From: Bacillota bacterium
GTDB lineage: Bacteria; Bacillota; Clostridia; Acetivibrionales; DSM-1351
Direction of reading: 5' to 3'
DNA length: 64,000 bases
Assembly: GCA_023444055.1 (NCBI GenBank)
Contig: JAEZRV010000090.1
Coordinates: 124,001-188,000, forward strand
Shown here in pieces: positions 10,601 to 18,523 of this stretch; the first letter of the stretch is position 1, and every line of letters starts with the position of its first letter. The translations under genes were made by a program, and so were the position numbers. The notes beneath the pieces were generated by a model, which worked only from the letters and a program-made list of their open reading frames with translations, searched no databases and was not told where the DNA came from.

Positions 10601-13084
10601 TATATTATACTCTGTATAATCATTAAACCAATTAATTAAATCCAAAAGTACAATGGGAGCACCAGTGCGTGTTGCAGCATGACTAACAAATACAATTGTT
10701 TTATCACCTTTAATTTTTTCGCTGTAAGCTTTCCTGCCCTCAATCCTCCCAAATCTTATATAATGAGCCAATGGGTTAATATTTGCATTTCTTACATCTG
10801 GATTTTGATCCAAATAATATTTCACATTAAATTTCTCACAAGGGTTTCTGTATTCAAGCCAACCAAAGGAGCAAAAATGAATTAATGCATCTATCCCAGA
10901 ATTTTTGACATCAGCGTTATGCCTTAAGTAATAGTCTTCGTCAAACAAGTCAGAGTTTTTTATAATTTCATAATCAGTAGAAGCTCTATTGGATAAAGGC
11001 TTTAAAGCACCTTTTCTTTGCTCATTAATTCCATATCTAATATAATGATAGAGAGGATTTATTCCTCTAGCTAAAACATCAGCATTATTTTCTAAATAGC
11101 TTATAGTATCAAAATATGGCGATGGGCTTAATCCTTCAAATGCACCATTCCATACATAATGACGTATTGGATTATTAATACCTTTGCTTATTAATTTTAA
11201 AGGCTTAAACTTAGAAGTATAATATTTTACTAATTTAGGTCTAGGTATTCTATAATTATCACCTAATAATCGCATGTAATAATTAGAATCAAACTTACCA
11301 CTTTTAAAAATATAGTAAGACATGACCCAATTTTTTATAGTTTGAACAGTATTCCTCTTTATATTTTGTAAGTTAATATTTTTAATCAAATTAATTTTAT
11401 CGTTGTTTAAGCTCTCAACCAAAACCTCTAAACGGCTATTTTCTGTATTCTTTAGCTGGATTGTAGCTTCTAACTCACTAATATAAGCTTGTTTACTTTG
11501 TACATCAGCTTCAAGCTCATTAATATGAACCTGTTTACTTTGTGCATTTGCTTCAAGCTCACTAATATGAGCTTGCTTCATTTGTGCATTGGCTTCAAGC
11601 TCACTAATATGAGCCTTCTTTATTTGTGCATTAGTTTCAAGCTCATTTATATATAACTGCTTACTCTGATTATTAGTTTCTAGCTCGTTTATCTTGGTCT
11701 GATTAGTTAATATAGTTATAGTTTGGTTCTCTATATCCACTTTTCCTTCTATTTCAATGTATTCTATATCTTCAATATTTCCCTTGATATAATACATAGG
11801 ATCGATATTGTTAAAAATATCATAGCCTTCTTGTTTAGTAATGGCGTTAGCTGGGATAATCTCAATGTCGGAAATATTTGAATATATTTTATCCACCAAG
11901 CATTCGCAATAAAACCCTTCAATAGGATCAAATCTTAGATTTAATATTTTTTTATTTCCAAATAACGGTCTTAAATTAAACTTCACTTTAAAACTATTAT
12001 CATTATCAATGAAACCTCTGTATTTTATAGATTCTTCTTCTAAAAAACCAGCTCCTGTATCTACATACAGTGTTGCAGTTTGGCAATACTCCTTTGGTAT
12101 TGTGTTAAAAATATCATATTTGCCTGTATCAGCTATTAAATCCATATGAGTATAGTTATATAGCTCACTTACTTTTTTTGATTTTTTATGGTCATTAACA
12201 ATATCAAAAAGCATTAATAAACCAAATAATTTACGGTTGTGGTCATTTTCAGATGCTAAACACAATTGTGCTAATGCAAATTCAGTTACAAAATCATCAT
12301 TGACTAAGTATTTTGATGATTCAGGAAAAATTTTTATAAATTCATCTTTATTCTGTATTTTTTTGTATTGTTCTAATACTTTTATAATTTCAACATTGTA
12401 TCTAAAACGAGTTTCATTTCTAATCCCACTTGTATTTTTTTCATATTCTCTCACACGGAATTTTACCAATTTATCCTCTAAAATATAAATATCGTATTTT
12501 AGACAAACCTTTATCCACTTAAGAAAATCTGGTATCTGACCATAGCCAAAGTCAAACAGCTCACATTCATAGTAACACTCTTTTTTAATTAATACACTCG
12601 GATGACATAAAGCATTTCCGTAGTAAAAAAAGTAATTTAGCCATTCAAACCTATTACGATTAGGCTGTTCAAAAACATAATAATAGAAATGTTTTTTATC
12701 TAAAAAGGGTTGACCTTTCTCGTCAATGACTTCTACTTTTGTAAAGACAGCAACATAATTCGGGTTCTCTTCAAGGAATGCAACTTGTTTTTCAAGTTTT
12801 TCAAGCATCCAGATATCATCGGAATGATGAATTGCAATATATTTACCTTTAGCAAGTTTGATGGCGTTATAAAACCCTTCTGCTCTCATATTTTTTTTGT
12901 TCTTTATCTTTATAATTCTTTGATCCATGTAACTATTTATCAGTTCCCACGAGTCATCAGTTGAATCATCATCAACAATAATAAGTTCGAAATCCTTGTA
13001 TGTCTGTTTCAATACACTTTCAATAGCCTCACTAATAAATTTCTGATGATTATATGATGTTAATATTACAGATACCGTTGGCAT
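7691..13084 (-). CDS. Giant multi-domain glycosyltransferase (GT2 - coiled coil - GT4 - GT2 - GT4)
   Basis: About 1797 residues. Order: GT2 domain at 1-230 (VSVILTSYNHQKF, VDDDSTDDS, HHSDD); an uncharacterised segment to about 460; a coiled coil at about 464-575 made of 14-residue repeats (INELETN/ISELEAN); a region about 610-780 with repeats of the type NPDVRNANINPLAHYIRFG; a GT4 domain about 790-1140 (CDIFLLPSIEDTFPLVCLEA); a second GT2 about 1150-1430 (VSVIVPNYNYENY, AEADDYASDD); and a second GT4 about 1450-1797 (GGAEMLL, GCEFFVLPSKFEGSPLVLFEA). GTG at 13093 is possible, but its AAAGGAG site is only 3 nt away, so ATG at 13084 is preferred. Four transferase modules in one chain could build a whole repeat unit. 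No stop or frameshift interrupts it. Confidence 0.88.
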   Translation of the reverse strand: MPTVSVILTSYNHQKFISEAIESVLKQTYKDFELIIVDDDSTDDSWELINSYMDQRIIKIKNKKNMRAEGFYNAIKLAKGKYIAIHHSDDIWMLEKLEKQVAFLEENPNYVAVFTKVEVIDEKGQPFLDKKHFYYYVFEQPNRNRFEWLNYFFYYGNALCHPSVLIKKECYYECELFDFGYGQIPDFLKWIKVCLKYDIYILEDKLVKFRVREYEKNTSGIRNETRFRYNVEIIKVLEQYKKIQNKDEFIKIFPESSKYLVNDDFVTEFALAQLCLASENDHNRKLFGLLMLFDIVNDHKKSKKVSELYNYTHMDLIADTGKYDIFNTIPKEYCQTATLYVDTGAGFLEEESIKYRGFIDNDNSFKVKFNLRPLFGNKKILNLRFDPIEGFYCECLVDKIYSNISDIEIIPANAITKQEGYDIFNNIDPMYYIKGNIEDIEYIEIEGKVDIENQTITILTNQTKINELETNNQSKQLYINELETNAQIKKAHISELEANAQMKQAHISELEANAQSKQVHINELEADVQSKQAYISELEATIQLKNTENSRLEVLVESLNNDKINLIKNINLQNIKRNTVQTIKNWVMSYYIFKSGKFDSNYYMRLLGDNYRIPRPKLVKYYTSKFKPLKLISKGINNPIRHYVWNGAFEGLSPSPYFDTISYLENNADVLARGINPLYHYIRYGINEQRKGALKPLSNRASTDYEIIKNSDLFDEDYYLRHNADVKNSGIDALIHFCSFGWLEYRNPCEKFNVKYYLDQNPDVRNANINPLAHYIRFGRIEGRKAYSEKIKGDKTIVFVSHAATRTGAPIVLLDLINWFNDYTEYNIKIILLNGGELLNKFTQITNILLLSNDLDAEEINDYIPNGSIIMLNTVASFKLYDSLYKNKGYKIVAYIHELEKSINMFPEELKTLVTKAEVIIGASKAVTDNLLKNHSVKPRVLDHINAFIKPFDIVKTDEEKIEFKKKNNISLNATIVVACGTTFFIKNPKGFINVAEKVINKGLDFYFIWIGDGEERTECLDIIKNKNLANQINFIGAQDNTREYFSYCDIFLLPSIEDTFPLVCLEAAECKLPIVCFEDAGGMPGFVENDCGIVVPYLNYDAMAEALIKLSDKKILKTFGENAYKKVTFRHTVNKAGQQFKKIIDSEMNKKPLVSVIVPNYNYENYLRPRLDSIYNQNFKDFEVILLDDSSPDNSISILEEYKDKYPEITITCYNSQNAGNVFVQWKKGIELATGDYVWIAEADDYASDDFLKTVLLPCNRDKSVVMSYANSNIVGANDEYYSSYEKIEWLTDIEENKWKSDYVLEGKFEVRDALAFRNTIPNVSAVVFKKEILLKTIDTVVEFKKAGDWLLYVEMLRYGKIAYSSRQLNNHRRHANTVTSKNIDLTYVETFKIHKEVCDKYYIEDSIKNKMVELTKIDYISMTNDKNATNFDKIYIVGDILKIKNKPKVAIYMQGLNYGKGGAEMLLITKANMLSELGYEVFVFNRTASNNELPFDLNPNVDYYCIGLNETLSNYFIENDIKKCIALGIGHDDSGTLKDLHNNGIKIAYAVHNCIEFFEDETPGKSSHSISTHICDKLIVNMKTYENDYVKRGIPAENIKIIPNMITKRDINKHFVPHNRKYIFTAGRLVDQKQQHILIEAFEGIANSFNDIDLVIAGEGVLRSELEELINKKQLNERVRLVGTVNNLGDYYNGCEFFVLPSKFEGSPLVLFEAASFGKISVVFEEARPFKELLPDEPSVVFVEKMQKDYLEKTIANLLKTKDYEKLSDKAIDLFKANEKTTVIKYWITLIDELN
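11466..11700 (-). repeat. 42-bp tandem repeat encoding the coiled coil of the giant glycosyltransferase
   Basis: Units begin at 11466, 11508, 11550, 11592, 11634 and 11676, an exact 42-bp period (14 codons) that keeps the frame. The third and fourth units are nearly identical and the outer ones more diverged, the usual sign of growth from the middle by slippage or unequal crossing-over. Each unit encodes two heptads of coiled coil. Copy number probably varies between strains and would change the coil length without breaking the gene. Confidence 0.9.
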
Positions 13085-13177
13085 TATCTTCACATTCTCC
13101 TTTAAAATTACACCCTATCCATTAAAAATCTAATTAAATATATCTAGCATAGATTATTTGTAAGTATTTCACAATCA

Positions 13178-13975
13178 CTAATTATTACTTACAGCTATTA
13201 TTAACGGCCTTTTATAAAATTCACTATTGTTTATTAAACTATACCTATCTAACTCATCTGGTAAATTTAATACATTTACTATCTTGTATCTCTTATTTTC
13301 TTTGTCATATAATGCTATTTTATCTATCAAAAAACCGCTATCAATTAATAAATTTATTTGATATTTAAACATTTCTAATACATCATTTGTTGATACAATA
13401 GGGTTTGCCTTGTTACCTCCTAAGTTGTATCCCATTTGAAAAACCAAAACGCTGCATTTATTTCTTAGCAAAGTCAAGTAGTTTAATGCATATTTATAAA
13501 AATCATTAACATCCTTAACATAATTCTTATCAAAGTCTACCCCAGCGTGATGTAATATATTTAAATGAAACATAATATCATACTTTGGAATGTCGTTTAT
13601 AGTAGAATAGTCCACTCCTGTATTTAAAACACTAACATTGCTCATTTCGAAAGCATCTTTAATTAATGAAATTAATTTTGAGTGATTCTCATTAATTTCG
13701 TAGGCAAAAAAGTTAGTAGTTGTATTGTTATTCGCAAAGCTCAATGTAAAAAAACCTGTATTAGCACCTACGTCTGCGACATTTGTATCTTTTTTAAATT
13801 CAATATTTTCCTTTAAAAACAAATATCTTGCAGTATCTCCTCTCCACTCTTCATTAATCTCTACCTTATAGCCTAATTCATCGCTAACAAAATAAGGCAT
13901 ATTCTGATAATTTGAATGTTTAGATGATATCTCATATAAGTTTTTTATTTCATCTCTCAAGTTTATTGGAATCAT
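13178..13975 (-). CDS. Class I SAM-dependent methyltransferase-like protein
   Basis: 265 residues. A glycine-rich SAM motif VADVGANTGFFTLSF lies at about residues 60-75, followed by an acidic residue at the end of the next strand (AYEINENH), as in class I methyltransferases of the FkbM or glycan type. HLNILHHAGVDFD resembles the post-strand 4 motif. Its start codon lies inside the end of the ATP-grasp gene (26-bp overlap), so the two are probably translationally coupled. It may methylate a sugar or a lipid-linked intermediate. Function is inferred only from fold motifs and position. Confidence 0.75.
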   Translation of the reverse strand: MIPINLRDEIKNLYEISSKHSNYQNMPYFVSDELGYKVEINEEWRGDTARYLFLKENIEFKKDTNVADVGANTGFFTLSFANNNTTTNFFAYEINENHSKLISLIKDAFEMSNVSVLNTGVDYSTINDIPKYDIMFHLNILHHAGVDFDKNYVKDVNDFYKYALNYLTLLRNKCSVLVFQMGYNLGGNKANPIVSTNDVLEMFKYQINLLIDSGFLIDKIALYDKENKRYKIVNVLNLPDELDRYSLINNSEFYKRPLIIAVSNN

Positions 13976-15071
13976 ATATGTTTCCCTTCAAAAAAATTTG
14001 TTTAGTATCGTCTCTATTGTATATCTCTTGCGATAATAAATAATCATAATCACAAATAAACTGTTCTCGTGAATAGCAAAAATATACTTCATTATTATTT
14101 GATTTTTTCAGTCCTTCATCCCAATAATAATGTGCATCTGTATTAATTTTATAGTCTTTTTCTATAAATATATCAAATCCAACATCATTTAAAAAGTATT
14201 CAAATAGTGGTAGACCTGCATCAACGAACAATTGAGATGGTCCCCACAACCTAGGATTTGCCTCAATCATTATATACTTGTCATGTTTTTTACGCACTTC
14301 TACCATAATAAGACCTTTAAAACCGCTATTAAGTATCATTTGCGCATACTTTTTAGCTACCGCCTCCAAAAAATCATCATTATAAATTAGTGCTGTAATT
14401 ATAGAGCCCCCATTAGGTTGTTGCATTATATTTTTTTGACCATAAAATATCCAATCCCCATTAGGTCTAAAATAATATAATAAATAAAAACTTTCTCCAT
14501 CAACATATTGTTGTATAGACCAATCTGATTTTTTATAATCTTTATCCATATAATTTTTAAAATCATTAAAATCAAAAAAAATAATTGGTTTTAATGGGTT
14601 ATCATAATTATAATAATTAGGTTTTAAAACAACAGGAAATGTTGTTCCATCTATTTTTGATATCTCCTCTGGTACTTCTAAATAATTATTTTTACATAAT
14701 TCATAAAAAGTCTTTTTATTTGATATTTTTTCATATAGTTCTTTTTCTACAAGTGGTATATAAAAATTGTAGCTCATAAAATAATCTCTATTTTCAAGTA
14801 TAAATCTATTAAGTGATTCTGTACTTGGCAATATTATATACTTAGTATAAGAAAACATGTTCGTGATAATTTTAGGGATATCTTTAATTGAATTTATATC
14901 GTTTTTTTCTCTGGTATAAGCAACAAACTTACTATATTTTGTTTGGAAAATAATGTCCTCTTTACTCGTTGCTATTATGATAACAGGAACTTTATACTTT
15001 ATAGCGACTCTAAGAAAAGCAATAACTGCCCTCATATTGTATCCTGAAAAAATAACAACAGCATGTTCCAT
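13950..15071 (-). CDS. ATP-grasp superfamily ligase-like protein
   Basis: 373 residues. The N-terminus has a Rossmann-like pre-ATP-grasp domain (VVIFSGYNMRAVIAFLRVAI). The ATP-grasp core shows FPVVLKPNYYNYDN near residue 145 and the metal-binding end motif MIEANPRLWGPSQL near 270, with E and N in the expected places. ATP-grasp enzymes join a carboxylate to an amine or thiol through an acyl phosphate; in glycan clusters they can attach amino acids to amino sugars. The nearby aminotransferase and overlapping methyltransferase make that an attractive reading, but substrate and product are not known. The gene is very AT-rich, unlike the rml genes upstream. Confidence 0.75.
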   Translation of the reverse strand: MEHAVVIFSGYNMRAVIAFLRVAIKYKVPVIIIATSKEDIIFQTKYSKFVAYTREKNDINSIKDIPKIITNMFSYTKYIILPSTESLNRFILENRDYFMSYNFYIPLVEKELYEKISNKKTFYELCKNNYLEVPEEISKIDGTTFPVVLKPNYYNYDNPLKPIIFFDFNDFKNYMDKDYKKSDWSIQQYVDGESFYLLYYFRPNGDWIFYGQKNIMQQPNGGSIITALIYNDDFLEAVAKKYAQMILNSGFKGLIMVEVRKKHDKYIMIEANPRLWGPSQLFVDAGLPLFEYFLNDVGFDIFIEKDYKINTDAHYYWDEGLKKSNNNEVYFCYSREQFICDYDYLLSQEIYNRDDTKQIFLKGNIYDSNKLER

Positions 15072-15234
15072 TAAATCAATTACACTCCTTTTGATAGTTG
15101 TTTAATCTTTTAATTCATTTCAAAAACGATATTTAGATTGCATAATGTAACCACAGCTACATCCTTGGCATTGTCCATTAATCATTTTTTGAATGTTTCT
15201 CACTTCCTTAAAATATAACTTTAATTTAGAATAG

Positions 15235-16422
15235 CTATTTAAGATAATCTGAATTACTGCCGACAAACTTTATCAAATCACAAATGTGTTTTATGTCGTT
15301 CTCATTTACATTTTTGCCAGTAGGCAAAGCTAATACTTCTTTACAAACCTCATCTGTTATTGGTAAAGCAATGTTCTTATAAAAATCGTCTGTTAAATAA
15401 GGTTCCATTTTATGTGCACCAGGATAGAAATACCTGCGAGCCATTATATTTTCTTTATTTAAAATATCACCTAACCTATCTCTAGATATTCCATATACCT
15501 CTTTATCAATTTTTATGATTATATAGCTATAATTTGAAATTTCATTTAAATTATATTCAATCACACTAATTCCATTTACATCATTAAGACATTTCTTGTA
15601 TAAATTGTAATTTCTATCATTTGTTTTTGTTATGTTCTCATAGTCCACAAAATTTGTTAGTCCAAAAGCAGCACACACTTCAGTCATTTTGCCATTTGTT
15701 CCAACGGATTCAACTTTATCAACTCCAGTAAAACCGAAATTTCTCATTACTTTAATTTTTCCTGCAAGAATCGGGTCGTTAGTCGTTATTAAACCGCCTT
15801 CAAATGTGTTAAAAAATTTTGTGGCATGAAAGCTAAACACTTCACACCGCCCAAAATTTCCAATCATATTATTTTTATATGAACATCCAAAAGCATGTGC
15901 AGCATCAAAAAACAATTGAATGTTATGTTCCTTAGCAATCTTTTCGAGCGCTTCCACATCGCAAGGTCTCCCCCAGAGATGTACACCCAAAATACCGCTT
16001 GTACGTGGTGTTATTGCTTTTTTAACTGAATCAGGATTTATATTACATGTTAAAGGATCTATATCTACAAATATTGGCTTTATTCCTAGCCATTTAAGGC
16101 AGTGAGCAGTAGCAACAAAAGTAAAAGAAGGAACAATTACTTCACCTTTTAAAGATAATGCACGGGCTGCTATTTCAAGCCCTATAGTAGCATTGCATAC
16201 AGCAAAAGCATATTTAACATTTAAAAATTTTGATAACTTGTCCTCAAGCTCTTTTACTAATGGCCCGTCATTAGTGAATCGTTTTCTTTCAAACATTTCG
16301 TTTACTAAAGAAATAAAATAATCCTTATCTCCAATATTCGGTTTCCCTACATAATGTGGGTCATTAAACATAGGTTCTGAACCATTTATTGCTAAATCAT
16401 TGGTTGTTTGTAAAATTTTCAT
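15235..16422 (-). CDS. DegT/DnrJ/EryC1/StrS-family PLP-dependent sugar aminotransferase
   Basis: 395 residues, the family's usual length. The PLP-binding lysine is in FHATKFFNTFEGG near residue 200, with DAAHAFG upstream (the aspartate that contacts the pyridine ring) and VPSFTFVATAHCLKWLGIKPIFVDID near 100. Such enzymes convert a 4-keto or 3-keto nucleotide sugar to an amino sugar using glutamate. Possible substrates are the product of the CapD-like dehydratase (2321-4159) or the dTDP-4-keto-6-deoxyglucose made by RmlB, which would divert it from rhamnose. It lies 30 bp downstream of the Wzt-methyltransferase gene; 163 bp without features separate it from the ATP-grasp gene. Confidence 0.88.
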   Translation of the reverse strand: MKILQTTNDLAINGSEPMFNDPHYVGKPNIGDKDYFISLVNEMFERKRFTNDGPLVKELEDKLSKFLNVKYAFAVCNATIGLEIAARALSLKGEVIVPSFTFVATAHCLKWLGIKPIFVDIDPLTCNINPDSVKKAITPRTSGILGVHLWGRPCDVEALEKIAKEHNIQLFFDAAHAFGCSYKNNMIGNFGRCEVFSFHATKFFNTFEGGLITTNDPILAGKIKVMRNFGFTGVDKVESVGTNGKMTEVCAAFGLTNFVDYENITKTNDRNYNLYKKCLNDVNGISVIEYNLNEISNYSYIIIKIDKEVYGISRDRLGDILNKENIMARRYFYPGAHKMEPYLTDDFYKNIALPITDEVCKEVLALPTGKNVNENDIKHICDLIKFVGSNSDYLK

Positions 16423-16452
16423 TTTTTCTCTTTTCCCACTTAAAAATTAAAT

Positions 16453-18486
16453 TCATCTTTTTTCTACAATATACAATATAGATCTATCATGAATACTATT
16501 TTCTGCAAATTTATCTTTTCCAAAAAAGTCTATCCCAAGTTGAGATACTTTAAAACCAGCATCTTTTACACGCTTAATAAATCCATCTTTTGAATATTTT
16601 CTTATATGGTCATCTTGTCCAAATCGTCTCCAACGTTCTTCAACAGTTGTGTTTACATCTTCGTCAATTTCTTTCATGGCTAAGTCAATTGGAACCATCA
16701 GTATTCCAAAACCATCTTTTTTAAGTATCCTATAAAGTTCAGATAACGCTTTTATGTCATTAGGAATATGTTCTAAAACATGTGAGCAAATAAAGGCATC
16801 AAATGTCTCGTCTTTAATAACATCCATGTTTGTTAAATCAATACTATAGTCCACATCTTTCATATATAAGTCAGCTGTAATATAGTCGATATTGAAATTT
16901 GATTTAATACACCTCGTTAATGTTACACTAGGAGCTATATCAATCAATTTAAATTTTTTATTATTAATTTTATCAAGCTTTTGTTTCAAATAAAGTACGT
17001 ATAAACGTTCTCTATCTGATGCACCACAAATTGGACAAGAATATTCTGCTCTGTTTAATGTTTCTGGTATAACTTTATCAACAGGGTAGCCGTATTTGCG
17101 GTAATTGTCATAAAAATGTTCTGCTAGTGGCACAAAACTGTCTACCTCACTTCCACAAACAGAGCACTTTTTCACAGAATTTACTTTATTAATATTGCAT
17201 TCATTCTTTATATATACAGCATTCCATATTACTACTGGTTTACGTTCTAAAACTTCAAATAAAAAAGCATTTTCAATATAGTCAATAAAAACGGCTGTAC
17301 GATTTTTTATTACAGGAGTTGATACCACAGTAGTAACATTATAAATGCCTTGTCTTAAAGGTAATTTTGTTTTAAATTCAACAATGAATCTATCACCAAC
17401 TTTTCCATTAATAAGACCTCTTTCTTCTAGCAAAATACTACTGCCAATAATTTCGACATTTCTGTTATCTCTTATATGATACCCAACAGTAACCTCACAG
17501 TCTTTTAAAAATTTTAAATAAATCCTTAAAGTAACATCCTGGTTAAATTCCACCATCTGTACAGCTTCATTATTTTTATCTACAACTTCAAAAAATGTGG
17601 TTACAACATCACCAGTACCCTGTCTAATTGCACCTATTTTAGTAAAATAATTAGCATCTTCCTTGAAATTTAAATTGTCATTTATCTTTGGATTAGCTTG
17701 TTTATAGTTATCGTCATTGTAATTAGCTAGTATAATATTTTCTTTATTCATAGCCTCTCTTGTATCATATAGATACTGGTCAGCTATATCAGATGCACTA
17801 CCAATTGAATTTACTTTTCCACCAATTAGATAAACACATCTTGTACACATTTTCTTAATTACACCTATATCGTGAGTAACAAACAAAACTGTAATTCCTT
17901 TTTCTATTAATTGCTTCATTTTTGTTATGCATTTTGCTTGGAATGCCATATCTCCAACAGCTAATGCCTCATCTACAATTAATATATCTGGCTCAACATT
18001 AATAGCTACAGAAAATGCTAATCTTACAAACATACCACTTGAATATGTCTTAACTGGTTGGTTTATGAAGTCACCTATATCCGCAAACTCAATAATTTTA
18101 GGGATCTTTATATCCATTTCTTCTTTTGTGTAACCCATTATTGTCCCATTTAAATAAATATTCTCAATCCCTGTAAACTCTGTATTAAAGCCAGCACCTA
18201 ACTCAAGAAGTGCTGATATCTTCCCATTAACAAATGCATTACCACTAGTAGGATTTAGAACTCCCGTTATTATTTTAAGTAATGTAGATTTACCCGAACC
18301 ATTCTTCCCAATAATACCTAATGTCTCACCTTTTTCTACTTCAAAACTTATATCATTAAGTGCAAAAAAGTCCCTGTGATAATTTCTTTTGAAGGGATTT
18401 ATAGATTCTTTGAGTCTATCTACAGGCTTATCATATAACTTATAAACTTTTGATATATTCTCAACTTTTATTGCAATTTCACTCAT
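16453..18486 (-). CDS. Wzt-type polysaccharide ABC transporter ATPase fused to a zinc-ribbon methyltransferase
   Basis: 677 residues. Residues 1-245 form the ATPase: Walker A GKNGSGKST, signature YSSGMFVRLAFS and Walker B ILIVDEALAVGD, which is the Wzt/TagH type. Residues about 265-415 resemble the beta-sandwich of Wzt that recognises the end of the glycan. Residues about 430-677 add a methyltransferase with two CxxC pairs (CSVC and CPIC), a degenerate SAM region (KLIDIAPS) and SHVLEHIPNDIKALSELYRILKKDGFG. In E. coli O8/O9a a separate enzyme, WbdD, caps the chain by methylation and phosphorylation and Wzt reads the cap. Fusion here would tie capping to export; that link is inference. Typical Wzt proteins are 400-440 residues. 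Confidence 0.87.
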   Translation of the reverse strand: MSEIAIKVENISKVYKLYDKPVDRLKESINPFKRNYHRDFFALNDISFEVEKGETLGIIGKNGSGKSTLLKIITGVLNPTSGNAFVNGKISALLELGAGFNTEFTGIENIYLNGTIMGYTKEEMDIKIPKIIEFADIGDFINQPVKTYSSGMFVRLAFSVAINVEPDILIVDEALAVGDMAFQAKCITKMKQLIEKGITVLFVTHDIGVIKKMCTRCVYLIGGKVNSIGSASDIADQYLYDTREAMNKENIILANYNDDNYKQANPKINDNLNFKEDANYFTKIGAIRQGTGDVVTTFFEVVDKNNEAVQMVEFNQDVTLRIYLKFLKDCEVTVGYHIRDNRNVEIIGSSILLEERGLINGKVGDRFIVEFKTKLPLRQGIYNVTTVVSTPVIKNRTAVFIDYIENAFLFEVLERKPVVIWNAVYIKNECNINKVNSVKKCSVCGSEVDSFVPLAEHFYDNYRKYGYPVDKVIPETLNRAEYSCPICGASDRERLYVLYLKQKLDKINNKKFKLIDIAPSVTLTRCIKSNFNIDYITADLYMKDVDYSIDLTNMDVIKDETFDAFICSHVLEHIPNDIKALSELYRILKKDGFGILMVPIDLAMKEIDEDVNTTVEERWRRFGQDDHIRKYSKDGFIKRVKDAGFKVSQLGIDFFGKDKFAENSIHDRSILYIVEKR

Positions 18487-18523
18487 TGTAAAACTCCAAT
18501 CTCAAAATGTATGTAACTATTAA

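Noticed and set aside
11466..11700. CRISPR-like periodic repeat
   Set aside because: The 42-bp period has no spacers; units are contiguous and in frame with a coiled coil.
13093..13093. GTG at 13093 as start of the giant glycosyltransferase
   Set aside because: The ribosome site AAAGGAG would be only 3 nt away; the ATG at 13084 has a workable 12-nt distance and begins the GT2 fold directly.
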